Below, piece by piece: positions 13,101 to 24,290 of a stretch of DNA of 64,000 nt. Both the position numbers and the translations under genes were made by a program. Source of the stretch: Escallonia rubra (lineage: Eukaryota; Streptophyta; Magnoliopsida; Escalloniales; Escalloniaceae); the NCBI GenBank assembly GCA_033065855.1, contig JAVXUO010002638.1:1-64000 (forward strand). The letters are read 5' to 3'. The notes beneath the pieces are model-generated. The model was not told the origin of the DNA. It ran no database searches and saw only the letters and a program-made list of their open reading frames with translations. Position 1 is the first letter of the stretch. Every line of letters starts with the position of its first letter.

Positions 13101-14894
13101 GGTGATCGCCGCTACGGGTACTATCTTCTGTTTCTTATTCGGGGGCTGACTCGTTATGCACACTTCTCTGGCATATACTTTTCGAGCTTGTCCTGATGAT
13201 CCTCCTGCTGCTAATCCCCCAGATATAGTATTGATTGTACCCGCATTCTCTTCTCGATCTTCTCTTTCCTCCATGGCCGGAGGTGTCTGTTGTCTTTCTT
13301 CTTCAGGAGTTGCAAACTTTCTCAACTGGCCACGCTTGATAAGGGCCTCAATTTCTCGTTTAAGCGTCCCGCAATTATCAGTTGTGTGACCATGATCGTT
13401 GTGAAAGTGACACCATAAATCTTTGTTCCTTTTATTTGGTCGAGATCTCATTTTGTCTGGCCACTGGAGAGCTTTATTGTCTTTGATCTCGTGGAGAATC
13501 TGCGATGGTTTTGCATTGAGAGGTGTCAGGTTTTCCGAAGCAAACCGGTCTTTTGGACGCCGATCATCGCGTTTAGATTGCTTTGCTGGTTTGCCTCCTT
13601 GAGGAGTTATCTCTCGAGATCGTTTCTTCTCTTCTCCATGTCGTTCTCTGTGTGTCTCCAAGTATTCTTCAGCCTGAATATATTTGTTAGCCTTCTCGAG
13701 AAGGACTTTCATATTACCTGGAGGACTTTTGTTTACAGAGAACGCAAACTTGGATGTCGGTCGGAGGCCTCGGAGGAAGGCAGTATACTTCACGGATTCG
13801 TCTAAGTTATCGATTTCCAAAGTAGCTGCGTTGAATCGTCCGACGAAGCATGCCAAAGATTCATTTTTCTCTTGCACGATGTTTAGCAGACTCGCCGAGT
13901 TTTTTCTTCGGGAGCGACTGCTTACAAAGTGTTTTTGAAAGAGATTCGATAATTGGCTGAAGGAGTGGATGGATCTTGGTTGTAGAGACTTGAACAATGC
14001 ATGTGCAGCTTTTCTCAGAGTGGTGGGAAAGGCTCTGCACATGACAGCATCTGAAACCTGAAGGAGTAACATGTTTGTTTGAAACTGATAAACATGTTCT
14101 CCTGGATCTCCAGCTCCGTCGTAGAGGTCACACTGAGGCATGCGAAAATTGGGAGGTAGCTTTGCCTTTTCGATGGTTTCGGATAACGGATATCCAGATT
14201 TTTCCCTCGGGGGAGATCGTTCTGGAGAGTTATATCTAGGGACCACCTTCCAGGAGTCTCGTTCTCGAGAACGAAACTCAGGCGTCCTTTTTCTGGGGAC
14301 AGATCTTTGAAGGGTCTCAGCTCTGGTGACCCGTTTGGGGGAGGGGTTGGTACTGCCTTCGACTGATAGATCTCGTCGATAGCATGATCCACTCCTGGTT
14401 ATGTGATCTCCGCTCTTCTCTCTTGGATCATAAGTTGGATCGGCCGTTGATCTGTATTTGCGGCCGTAGCTTGATCTGGAGGTGAGACGAAGACGAAGGT
14501 CGCTTGGGTTAAGATGAGAATGGTGAGTGGACGGTGGAGCCACTGCCATGTCGAGCTTTTGCTGAAGAGTGTTTACAACATCCTTCAGTTCATGGATTTC
14601 CTTTGTAAGGTTGTCATGTGGTGTTTTGAATAGCTGACGGTTTAGATGATGGCGGAGGTCACCGTTCTTCAGAGTGGACGTTGGAGATCGGTTTCTCCGA
14701 GGTCTAGTTTCTGCTTCGGGAGTAGCAGATGTTACGTTGACGTAAACATCTTCAGAAGAACTGGCGCGATGGCGGTGTGAAGGGGTCGATTGTCGGTCAT
14801 GAGAACGAAGGGGTTGACGAGAGCCGCTAGTTCGCGCATGATGGTTATGGGAATGATTCTGTGAAGAGTCATCGGAAGAAGAATGATTAGCCAT
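13101..14894 (-). pseudogene. Ty3/Gypsy (Tat-type) gag, truncated by CACTA
   Basis: This is the capsid gene of a Tat-like Gypsy retrotransposon. It starts at 14,894, only 37 bases inside the LTR, and stays open for 598 codons to the CACTA terminus at 13,100, after which the frame runs briefly into CACTA DNA. A basic, serine-rich N-terminal third is followed by the gag core (FRMPQCDLYDGAGDPGEHVY, then FLRGLRPTSKFAFS). Near 13,390-13,440 comes the zinc-knuckle-like motif CHFHNDHGHTTDNC typical of Tat gag. No pol, integrase or second LTR is in the window, so the element is a fragment. Family is clear; lineage is inferred from the knuckle and primer-binding region. Confidence 0.85.
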
Positions 14895-14913
14895 GTTCCC
14901 TGTAGGGGTCCCA

Positions 14914-14931
14914 CGGATGGCGCCAATCTAT
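14914..14931 (-). promoter_or_regulatory. Probable primer-binding region of the Gypsy element
   Basis: Read on the - strand the bases just inside the LTR are attggcgccatccgtggg. TGGCGCC followed by a GT-rich stretch is the usual primer-binding region of plant Tat-type elements. Its placement between the LTR end and gag supports the LTR call. Confidence 0.6.
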
Positions 14932-15399
14932 TGCAGCTAAAAACTGGATCGGGAACAACATCAGAAATCAGGCCTGCAAAAGAGAACACGGAGTGACCGC
15001 CGGGTGGGGTTCCGGTGGGGGAACGCTCCGATGCTTAAGTCAGAGAAGGCTAACAAGGTAGAACTCTGAAAAGCAATATTACACAATGTGTATATGTGTG
15101 AACTTAGGCTTACCTGGGGGGCTTGACCCCCTTTATATAGTGGTAGCAAGAGGAGTCCAATTAGAATTGGGCTTCAATCAACTCTAATCAGAATCTCATT
15201 AGGATCCTAGAAGATTCCATATTGATCTCTGCTGATAGAGTCAGAGCTTCTTTAGGATTCTTTCCGGTAACTGATATGGTAAGTGCCATATCAGTAATGA
15301 GCCAGCATGGGTTACGTGTCACAACTGCCACGTGTCGTCTGTAGATTGGAGGGATATTTTTAGCTATATCAGATTCCATGGATGGATTTTATATATCCA
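14932..15399 (-). repeat. 5' LTR of the Gypsy fragment
   Basis: On the - strand it starts TGGATATATAAAATCC at 15,399 and ends GCTGCA at 14,932, giving TG...CA termini and 468 bp. A TATA box (ctatataaagg on the - strand, about 15,131-15,140) lies about 260 bases from the LTR start. The right flank gtgtc (15,400-15,404) would be the target duplication, but the partner copy is outside the window. The right boundary coincides with where homology to the duplicated segment at 25,980 begins. Confidence 0.7.
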
Positions 15400-17275
15400 G
15401 TGTCAATTGCTAGTGCTATAACATTGTCTACAGTTTTGGCATCACTTTTGTCAGCTCATCCATGACTTTTCCCACATAAAAAATGGTTAAAGTGGAGTCC
15501 TAATAAGGGGATTAACCATCTTTATCTCCAGTTTACCTCCATACCTTAACGATAGAAGCTAAAAGCTATACATTCTTAAGGGACATCCACACTTCATAAT
15601 GATTAACAAGCATTAGTCATGTACTATTCTTAGCAACATGTGGATAAGCAATGTAGATTTTAATTAGCCTAAGGAAATAGACTATCTCTAATCAATGTAA
15701 ATATAAATGGCATGGTAGGTGAAAATTGCGTAAGTCATTTCTCTTGGGATTTAAGCGTCTAAAATATGTACAACTAGCATAATAAGAAAAAATAAAATAT
15801 AAAAAATAAAAAAACTGTCACATATAAAGATATGGGCACATATATTTTACGCGATTTTTCCCTTACCTACGTCCACAGGGAAGACTGCAAGAAATTTGCA
15901 CTATAAAGTGGAGGATCGGAGTTACAAGGGAACTTTCACCTAGTCACTCAGATCCAATTTTCAAATACATCCAAACTCCCCTCACTATTTGTCTCCTATA
16001 GTAAATAAAAACTCTATATGCTATTTTTTCTCACTTACTAGTGTTACTGTAAAAATCACTACACCACTCTAATATTTGAGCAACAATCATAACCTCTTAG
16101 GGGCTATTCATTGAAAAAATTACATTTTTCATTTTTATATTTGTAACGATGGCAAACAAATTTCCTTCTCAGTTGTCAACATTTATATGTTTCAATGCAA
16201 CAACAAGATGTTATTTGTAAAAGTAGTTTTATGGATTGGTATTAGTCAAGAAATGGGTTAGATTGGTATTAGTCTGAATACAGCAAAATCATTTCATTAG
16301 ATTGAATGTACCTATTCGATCTAATAAGTACCTTGAGTTGGACTCTCATGTCAATCTGAATGAATCATCCTTTTCACGGGTCAATCTTTGCCTGTTAGGC
16401 AAGAGGATAAATGGTTATAAATTCAGTCTCGGTAGGACGCTATTAATGCGTAAATGATTATTTTTTTTGGAAATATGGAACTAGATGAGTAATGGAGAAA
16501 CTCCATGAAAGAAAGATTAATGATTCATATAAATCACTTAGTGGGAAATGTTACAATATTTCATTTTTATTTTGGAAAAACTTCATCCAGACATTGAAGA
16601 AAAGTGAAAATGCCCAGTGTTTCCATGATTTTTTGTGCGGTTGCAACTATGTGTTCGAGAAAATAGAGAAAAAATGCACTGTTCACTATGATTTCTGACA
16701 CAGTTATTAGGTCCAAAAGATCCCCCCTCCTACCCCTCATTATTCACAAACCTATTGAAACCACCGTCGCACCACCTTGCTGCTTCAGGTTGAAGCCCTA
16801 ATTAAAACCAGTTGCTTTTCTTTTATTGAATCGACCCGTAAGCCACCCTCCTCTCCACTCCTTGCCACCGACACCCACCACAACCACCGTGGCATCACTC
16901 GAAAGCTTCAGATTGAAGCCCCAGGACCACTTAAGCCACCCTCCTCACTACTCCTTGGCACTCACACCCACCACAACCACCGTGGCATCACTTGAAAGAT
17001 TCAAATCGAAGCCCCAGCGCCACCGTAGTCTAGCCTCCTCATCACTCCTCGCCACCCCGCACCCACCACGAAAACTGTCTTCGAACACTAAAATCAAACT
17101 AATTGATCACCCGCCCCTTAACCACTAACACAGCCCGCAGCTGTAACCATTTTTTCCCACCAACATTCGGTACCTACAACTGCCGCTTAAGCACCACAAC
17201 ACCATCCTCAATCACTATTAACAGCACTAGCCCAGTAACCCGAGCCAAGCTTGGGTCGGTTTATATATTACAGTA
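15400..17275. repeat. Segmental duplication, copy 1, left part
   Basis: Similar in order and orientation to 25,975-26,857 plus 27,727-28,930, and its first bases to 63,835-64,000. Shared landmarks include caattgctagtgcta, gctaaaagctatacattctt, cactataaagt and tcactcag. No protein gene is apparent. A TATA-like cactataaagt (about 15,900) followed by pyrimidine-rich DNA might be an old promoter, but no reading frame follows it. Confidence 0.8.
16760..17110. repeat. About 91-bp C-rich tandem repeat
   Basis: Roughly three units with the order gccaccctcctc, ccaccacaaccaccgtgg, cttcagattgaagcccca. Units begin near 16,841, 16,931 and 17,024. A related partial array lies at 28,585-28,800 in copy 2 of the segment. 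Open frames here are repeat artefacts. Confidence 0.7.
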
Positions 17276-19480
17276 TACTATAACATGATTTTTTTCCTTC
17301 TAAATCTCATACGTAATTTTTGTTTTTTAAATACATGATTTTTTTATCATGGTATGAGAGAGTTAGTTTTAAGGACACAATTGTCAAAATTAAATCCTAA
17401 TAAATTAGTATATATTTTTTTAGAATTAGTTCTCAAATTACATAAGGCTTTCTAATATAACCCTCACATAGTTCCTGCAAAACTAAATAAACTTAAAAAT
17501 ATGAATCACATCCAAAATAATATTTGAATACCTTTAGATACACTAACATGTTTAGTATATAGCCTAAAATCATTTTCAACTATCAGATTTATGAATAAAC
17601 TTTATCATTATTATAATTTTAATTAATAATATTTAAACAGTCATTTGTTGGTCGTGTAATAATACCCAAAAAAAGATGGTCAATTTTTTATTTTGCCAAA
17701 ATGAGTCTAGAAGCTATATATTATATTTGATAAATCTTTACATCGATACGGTAAGCATATATTAAAATAAAATAAATATTAATCAATAATTAATTTTTTT
17801 ATTGCTTCAATTATCTCAATTGTAACATCATTTTTTTCCTCTTTTATATGTAATATGTTATTTTTATTTTTTGATATATGAATTTTCATATTCATGTTAG
17901 AAAGTGCTTTTAAGTATACAATAGTTAAAATTAAGTCCTAATTAATCAGTTAGTTCATTAATTAGTTAGAGTTTTAGAATGTTTAGAATTAGTTTTTCAA
18001 TTATAAGGCTTACCAATATGTAAATTAACTTATCAAGAAATAAGAACCTCATCCAAGATAATATTATTTTCATTTTTTAGATATATGAATTTATAAATTC
18101 ATATTATAAAGTGGTTTTAAGGATACCATAGCCATATCATATATTTGCATCTTAAACATTTTAAATGTTCTAAAATATAGTAGTTAAGAATTATTTAATT
18201 TGATTGCAACTTTTTTTTTCGTAATGCATACGTGATTTTTTTGAAAATAAAAAAAATCTCTTATATGCTTTTATAGCTACTTTGTTGGTCATTCTGTCTT
18301 ATCAAAGCAAAAATAAATCATGTAATTTGATTATTGATTAGACAGTATATAAATAATTTTTGCAATGACTATGTTACGTGTAAATAAACATACATTTATT
18401 ACATAATAATAAACTTAAATTAAGTGTAACATAATTTTTTTTACTAAATATCTATAAGTTATATTTTTAAATACGTGATTTTTTGTCTTTGTATGAGAGA
18501 GTTAGTTTTTAGAACACGATATTCTAAATCAAATCCTGAGAAATTCATATAATTAGAGTTTTAGAATTAGTTTTCACATTATATAAGGTTTTCTCATATA
18601 GCCCTTATATAGTTTTTTGTAAAATTAAATAAACTTAGAAATAGGGATCACATTAAAAATAATATATGCATACTTTAACATACATTTACATGTTTAGTAT
18701 ATAGCTTTAAGTCCTTTTCAACTATTAGATTTATGAATAAGTATTATCATTGTTATTATTTTAATGAATAATAATTGTATAGTCATTTGTTGTTTGTGTG
18801 GTTCCATTCAAAAAATAACGTATTTTTTTTTATTTTATCGAAAGGATTCTAAAAGTTACTATATTATATTAACAAATCATTACATCAATCACGGTAAGCA
18901 AATTTTTTAATTTAAAAAAAAATTAAACAATTATTATATAATTTATTGTTTCAATCTCAATTGTAGCATCAATTTTTTTCTCTTCTAAAACTAGTATGTT
19001 ATTTTCATTTTTAAGATAAATGAATGTTTATATTTATATTAAAGAGTGATTTTAAGGATACAACAGTAAATATTAAGTTCTACTAAGTTAGTTCATCAAC
19101 CAGTTAGAGTTTTAGAACATTTATGATTAGTTTTTTTTAATTATATAAGGTTTAGTAATATGAAAATTAACTTATGAAGAAATAAGAACTCCGATCCATC
19201 CAAGATAATATTCTCAATTATATTATCCTTTTTTTCCTTCTAAATTAAGTATGTTATTTTCGTTTTTAAGATATATGAATTTTTATATTCATATTAGAGA
19301 GTGGTTCTAAGGATACAACAACCAAATTTCAACAATAAATTATACTAAAGAGTTTGATTTGTTTTATAACTCCTTATATATGGGATATAATCAGTTTGGT
19401 GGTCGTGAGATCTTATTTAAAAATACTAACTTATAAATCGTTTATTAAATCTATATATCACATTATTTATTTTTAACTAT

Positions 19481-19482
<2 letters not shown>

Positions 19483-19528
<46 letters not shown>
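19483..19528. repeat. (TA)n microsatellite
   Basis: Uninterrupted TA dinucleotides. Confidence 0.95.
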
Positions 19529-19532
<4 letters not shown>

Positions 19533-19865
19533 ATTTAACTCAATTAGAACGTCATTTTTCATTTTTTCAATATATAAATTTTTATATTTACACTAGAGAG
19601 TGATTTTAAAAATATAATAGTCAAAATTTAGGCATAATAAGTTAGTTAATTTATTAGGTTGAGTTCTAAAATATTTAAAATTAATTTTTAAATTATAAAT
19701 CCTCATTATTCTTGCAAAATTAATCAAATTTTAAAAATAAGGCACCTATAAAAATTCAAATCAATTGTTATATAATTTTTTTCTAAGTCCCGTAAGTTGT
19801 TTAATCTTAATTTTAACATTAATGTTTTCTTCTAAATCAAAAGTATTATTTTTGTTATATATATA

Positions 19866-21253
19866 TGTTAGCCCTATGGTTGGATAACCTAGGCTTACAT
19901 CTTGTTTTGATGATAACTACATATTGATTATGTTCTAATGTGTGCTTTGAGTGTATTCTTAGTAGGTATATACATGCACACTCATGAAGACACATTTAAG
20001 AAGTTGGATAGATGGATTAAAGCCAAAGAAGCTTAAAGTTATAGTGGACATGCTATAGAAGCTTCATCAAGTCCAATGTCGAAGAGCAACAAAGAATGCA
20101 TCGGCTAAGTTACTATCGATTATAATTGATCTTTCCTATTATGTAACTAGTCTTGGTTTGATGCTTGGATTGATGACTATGACCTAAAAAGACCTTAGGA
20201 CACCTTGTGCATTGCATGTGAGTTCATAATCATTCACACAAGGGTGGTTCTTGAAAATAAGTGAACTTTAGAGCTTACTCAGATTTTCTCAAAAATGTTT
20301 TTGGTGCTAATATTTTCATATCTTGATAAAAATTTTCATTAGCTTTTCAACTCAAAAAACGGCACCTCAATCCGATTTTTCTAGATAAAGTTATGCCCAA
20401 AATAAGAAATGGGGTTCCGTGAGGCAGCTGATAGGCAGTAGGGTAATACAGTCGACTGTAATTGAATACAGTCGACTGCATTCCAATGCAGTCGACTGCA
20501 TTGGTCAAAATTTAGTTCCAACGGCTATTTTAGACGGATTACAGTCGACTGCATTGGGAATACAGTCGACTGCAATGGCAGTTTTGCTCACTTTATGCCT
20601 ATAATGGCTATATTTCATTTGCTCTCTATATAAATGATTTGGGGCTTCATTATACACCATGAAAACCACATTCTAAGTCTCCATTCAATAGAGAAACATC
20701 AATGATCATAGATTAAACTTTTCTCTCTTCATCTTCATGATTTTACATCATTAAAGAGAGCATCTTTGTGAGAAATTCATTGATTGAGAGTGAGCATCCT
20801 TCAAGTCATCAATTCTCTCATATCTCTATTGCACTAGAGCTTCATTTGTACTCATTTCCTTTCAAGAGGGTTTCTTTGTACACATTTGATCTTTGTAAAA
20901 GGATTGTGATCAATGCTTGGGTTTGCCAAGTTTTGGGTGAGCTTTGTGGATTCAAGGCTTGTGCTTGGTGTGGGGATATCACCAAGTGTTGTAAGGGTTT
21001 TGATCTTGACCCGGAAGAAGATTGTTGCTAGTGGATTCTAGTGCTCTTGCAAGGGACTTCCTTGAAGAGGTGGATGTAGGCTTGAGGGTATATCAAGCCG
21101 AACCATTTAAATCTCCTTGTCAAGTATCTCTAAACCCTTCTCTTTTTTCATTATCGTTTTACATTTGTGTTGAGATTGAGGTTAGTTGTTTGTTAATTTT
21201 TAAAGTAGTCTTAAAACCCTATTCACCCCCCCTCTAGGGTTATTTTATTGGTT

Positions 21254-21255
<2 letters not shown>
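19866..21255 (+). mobile_element. Solo LTR, probably Copia (SIRE-like)
   Basis: A 1.39 kb block of normal composition interrupts the AT-rich satellite and is flanked by atatat on both sides. It starts TGTTAGCCCTATGG. Near its end it has attcaccccccctctaggg, a phrase typical of the U5 end of SIRE/Maximus-type Copia LTRs. Within it are five gtcgac palindromes, then a TATA box (tctatataaat, 20,625-20,635) and a long transcribed-type region. No internal coding domain is present, so it fits a solo LTR left by LTR-LTR recombination. The exact right end is uncertain because a clear CA terminus is missing. Confidence 0.65.
20446..20573 (+). promoter_or_regulatory. Five acagtcgactg palindromes upstream of LTR TATA box
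   Basis: GTCGAC cores lie at 20,451, 20,471, 20,491, 20,544 and 20,565, each inside (g/a)cagtcgactg. Spacings of about 20 or 21 bases, or two helical turns, suit cooperative protein binding. They sit 60-175 bases upstream of the LTR TATA box, where U3 enhancers are expected. Function is inferred. Confidence 0.6.

Positions 21256-21256
<1 letters not shown>

Positions 21257-21302
<46 letters not shown>
21257..21302. repeat. (AT)n microsatellite
   Basis: Uninterrupted AT dinucleotides at the right edge of the solo LTR. Confidence 0.95.
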
Positions 21303-21305
<3 letters not shown>

Positions 21306-21512
21306 TTTTTATATTTATATTAGAGAGTGATTTTATTGATACAATAGTCAATATTAAGTTCTAATAAGTTAGTATAATGATTAGGTTGAGTTTTAGAATA
21401 ATTAGAATTAGTTTTTGAATTACATAGACTGACTTACAAAAAACCCTAATTACTTCTGCAAAATTAATTAGATATAAAAAAAGGATCTTATCAAAATTTA
21501 AATTAATTATTA

Positions 21513-23098
21513 GATCACGTTCTTATTCTAAATCTCATAAGTTACTTTTTGGGTCTATGGATTTTAATTTTCATATTAGAAAACATTTTTTAAGGACATA
21601 ATTGTCAAAATGAAGTCTTAATAGATTAATATCTTGGTTAAGTAGAGTTTTAGAATGATTAGAATTAGTTTTTTAATTAATTTTTTCTTCTAAATCTAAA
21701 GTATTATTTTCGTTTTTTTATTTATATGAATTTTTATATTCAGATTAGAGAGTAGTTTTGAAGATACAATAATCTATATTAAGTTCTAATAAGTTAGTAT
21801 AATGATTAGGTTGAGTTTTAAAACGATTAGAATTAGTTTTTGAATTTTAAGGACATAATTGTCAAAATGAAGTCCAAATAGATTAGTATATTAATTAGGC
21901 AGAGTTTAAGAATGATTAAAATTAGTTTTTAAATTAAATAAGACTTACTAAGATATAAGTTAATTATGATGATGTGTCATATAAAGAAGTGATGATGTGT
22001 CATGTAAAGAAACTATCACTGTCTTTCTCGCTTCGCTTAATAGATCACATTCTTATTCTAAAACTCATAAGTTACTTTTTGGGTCTATGAATTTTAATTT
22101 TCATATTAGAAAACATTTTTAAGAACATAATTGCCAAAATGAAGTCTTAATAGATTAATATATTGGTTAAGTAGAGTTTTAGAATGATTAGAATTAATTT
22201 TTTAAATAATTTTTTCTTCTAAATCTAAAGTATTATTTTCGTTTTTTATTTATATGAATTTTTATATTCATATTAGAGAGTAGTTTTGAAGATACAATAG
22301 TCTATATTAAGTCATAATAAGTTAATATAATGATTAGGTTGAGTTTTAAAACGATTAGAATTAGTTTTTGAATTTTAAGGACATAATTGTCAAAATGAAG
22401 TCTAAATAGATTAGTATATTAATTAGGCAGAGTTTTAGAATGATTAGAATTAGTTTTTAAATTAAATAAGACTTACTAGGATATAAGTTAATTATGATGA
22501 TGTGTCATATAAAGAAGTGATGATGTGTCACGCACAGAAACTATCACTGTCTTTCTCGCTTCGCTTAATAGATCACATTCTTATTCTAAAACTCATAAGT
22601 TACTTTTTGGGTCTATGAATTTTAATTTTCATATTAGAAAACATTTTTAAGAACATAATTGCCAAAATGAAGTCTTAATAGACTAATATATTGGTTAAGT
22701 AGAGTTTTAGAATGATTAGAATTAATTTTTTAAATAATTTTTTCTTCTAACTCTAAAGTATTATTTTCGTTTTTTATTTATATGAATTTTTATATTCATA
22801 TTAGAGAGTAGTTTTGAAGATACAATAGTCTATATTAAGTCCTAATAAGTTAGTATAATGATTGGGTTGAGATTTAGAACAATTAGAATTAGTTTTCGAA
22901 TTTTAAGGACATAATTGTCAAAAAGAAATCTAAATACATTAGTATATTAATTAGGTAGAGTTTTAGAATGATTAGAATTAGTTTTTAAATTAAATAAGAC
23001 TTACTAAGATAAAAGTTAATTATGATGATGTGTCAGATAAAAAAATGATGATGTGTCGCGCAAAGAAATTATCAATGTCTTTCTTGTTTTGCTTATTA
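21513..23098 (+). repeat. Three tandem copies of a ~528-bp unit
   Basis: Units start at gatcac(a/g)ttcttattct at 21,513, 22,043 and 22,571, so the period is 528-530 bp. Each unit ends with a doubled gatgatgtgtca block and ctttctcgcttcgctta. The second and third copies are very alike, pointing to recent expansion by unequal exchange within the older satellite. Confidence 0.85.
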
Positions 23099-23159
23099 TA
23101 TATTATATATTATATAGATATAGATATAGATATGATATGATATAATATTATATAGCTCA

Positions 23160-24290
23160 CAACTTCACTCATAAGCGTTAGATTTGACGGTTACCACCTG
23201 TCGCCACACGCAACCGACGTAGCCCGCCATTCTTACCGCTCCTCGCCCCTCACACCCACCACAAAAAATCGTCGCTGCACGGGTTCAAACATAGAATTGT
23301 TACACAATAGCCATTGAAACACCATCCTCAACCACCGTTTCAGCCTCTTGATGGCATTGGTGATGGATCTGGGGGTTTAGGGTGCAAGCGGTTGAAGAAG
23401 AAGAAGAATAGGTGGGGTTTGTGTAGGGAAATGAAAGATGACTGGGTCAGCCTCTGAAAAGATGCCGGTTCATGGGCTTTGATGTCAGAATTTCTGAGGA
23501 TTTTAGAGATATAACATGTCAGCAGTGAGGACATTTTGGTAAATATGGTGAAAAATAGATTTGAGCATTGGAAACGAATAAGGTTGTGTGAAAAAAGCAA
23601 CATTTGATTCGTTTTTGAAAAACTCTAAACGAATAAGATGAGTATTTATTTATAATTCATTCTCAAAACAAAAAGTCACAATACAAAAACAAGAAATAAA
23701 AATTAAAAATAAAAAATGTAAACAAACAATCTCGAATTGCCTTATACTCCCTTTAGCTCTATGTGCTTATTCACGGTATATTACAGCCTTTACCTCTCAA
23801 AATACTAAAGTTTGGGGCGACTTTTAAAAATTTCTCATCATTCTTCTCCTGCATACAAGAGAAGGAGTAGATGACTTTCTTTAGTAAAAAAAGAAGCATT
23901 TCATAATCCATGTACTAATAAATAGACACCTTTTCAACAGTGGTAATCCAGTAGTCAAACGGGAAGCACCGCGCTTATAATATACATTTGGCTTGTAAGA
24001 TTGAAACTCTCATTCAATGCAAGTCGCTGTGTGGGTTCCATATGTTAACTTTCTTCTTCTATTTCTCATTCGCGTGTGATTGCATCTGATTTCGAACTTT
24101 ATGTGCGGGTTCCATATGTTAAGACTTTCTTCTTCTATTTCTCATTTGCGTGTGGTTGCAGCTGATTTCAAACTTTATGGCTGTGCTCAGTAATGTAAAG
24201 CAAACACCAACAATTTCTTTTCAACAATAAAGTCATAGAGGTGTGTTCATTAATGTAATTCCATTATTGGTAATATGGTGAAAGCATTTC
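23160..24290. repeat. Segmental duplication, copy 1, middle part
   Basis: Matches 28,960-29,975 in the same orientation. Shared landmarks include cagcctcttg-tggcatt, gggctttgatgt, gacattttggtaaat, gtaatccagtagtcaaacgg and aaagtcatagag. Similarity stops at about 24,245/29,972, where copy 2 continues into the DAO gene region. No gene is evident; the Met-started frame on the - strand near 23,600 is not conserved in copy 2. Confidence 0.8.

Larger units (their letters stand above)
17280..23110. repeat. Very AT-rich degenerate satellite region
   Basis: Almost 6 kb with recurring phrases such as gagttttagaat, ttagaattagttttt, aaggacataattgtcaaaa and tttttatattcatatt in the same order, showing an old tandem array. 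It splits copy 1 of the segmental duplication, since flanking DNA is joined in copy 2. It contains two (TA)n tracts (19,483-19,528 and 21,257-21,302), a solo LTR (19,866-21,255) and a young tandem triplication (21,513-23,098). No gene seen. Confidence 0.75.

Noticed and set aside
20768..21237. Small frames in the solo LTR
   Set aside because: They lie in the LTR transcript region, have no domain and fit chance frames.
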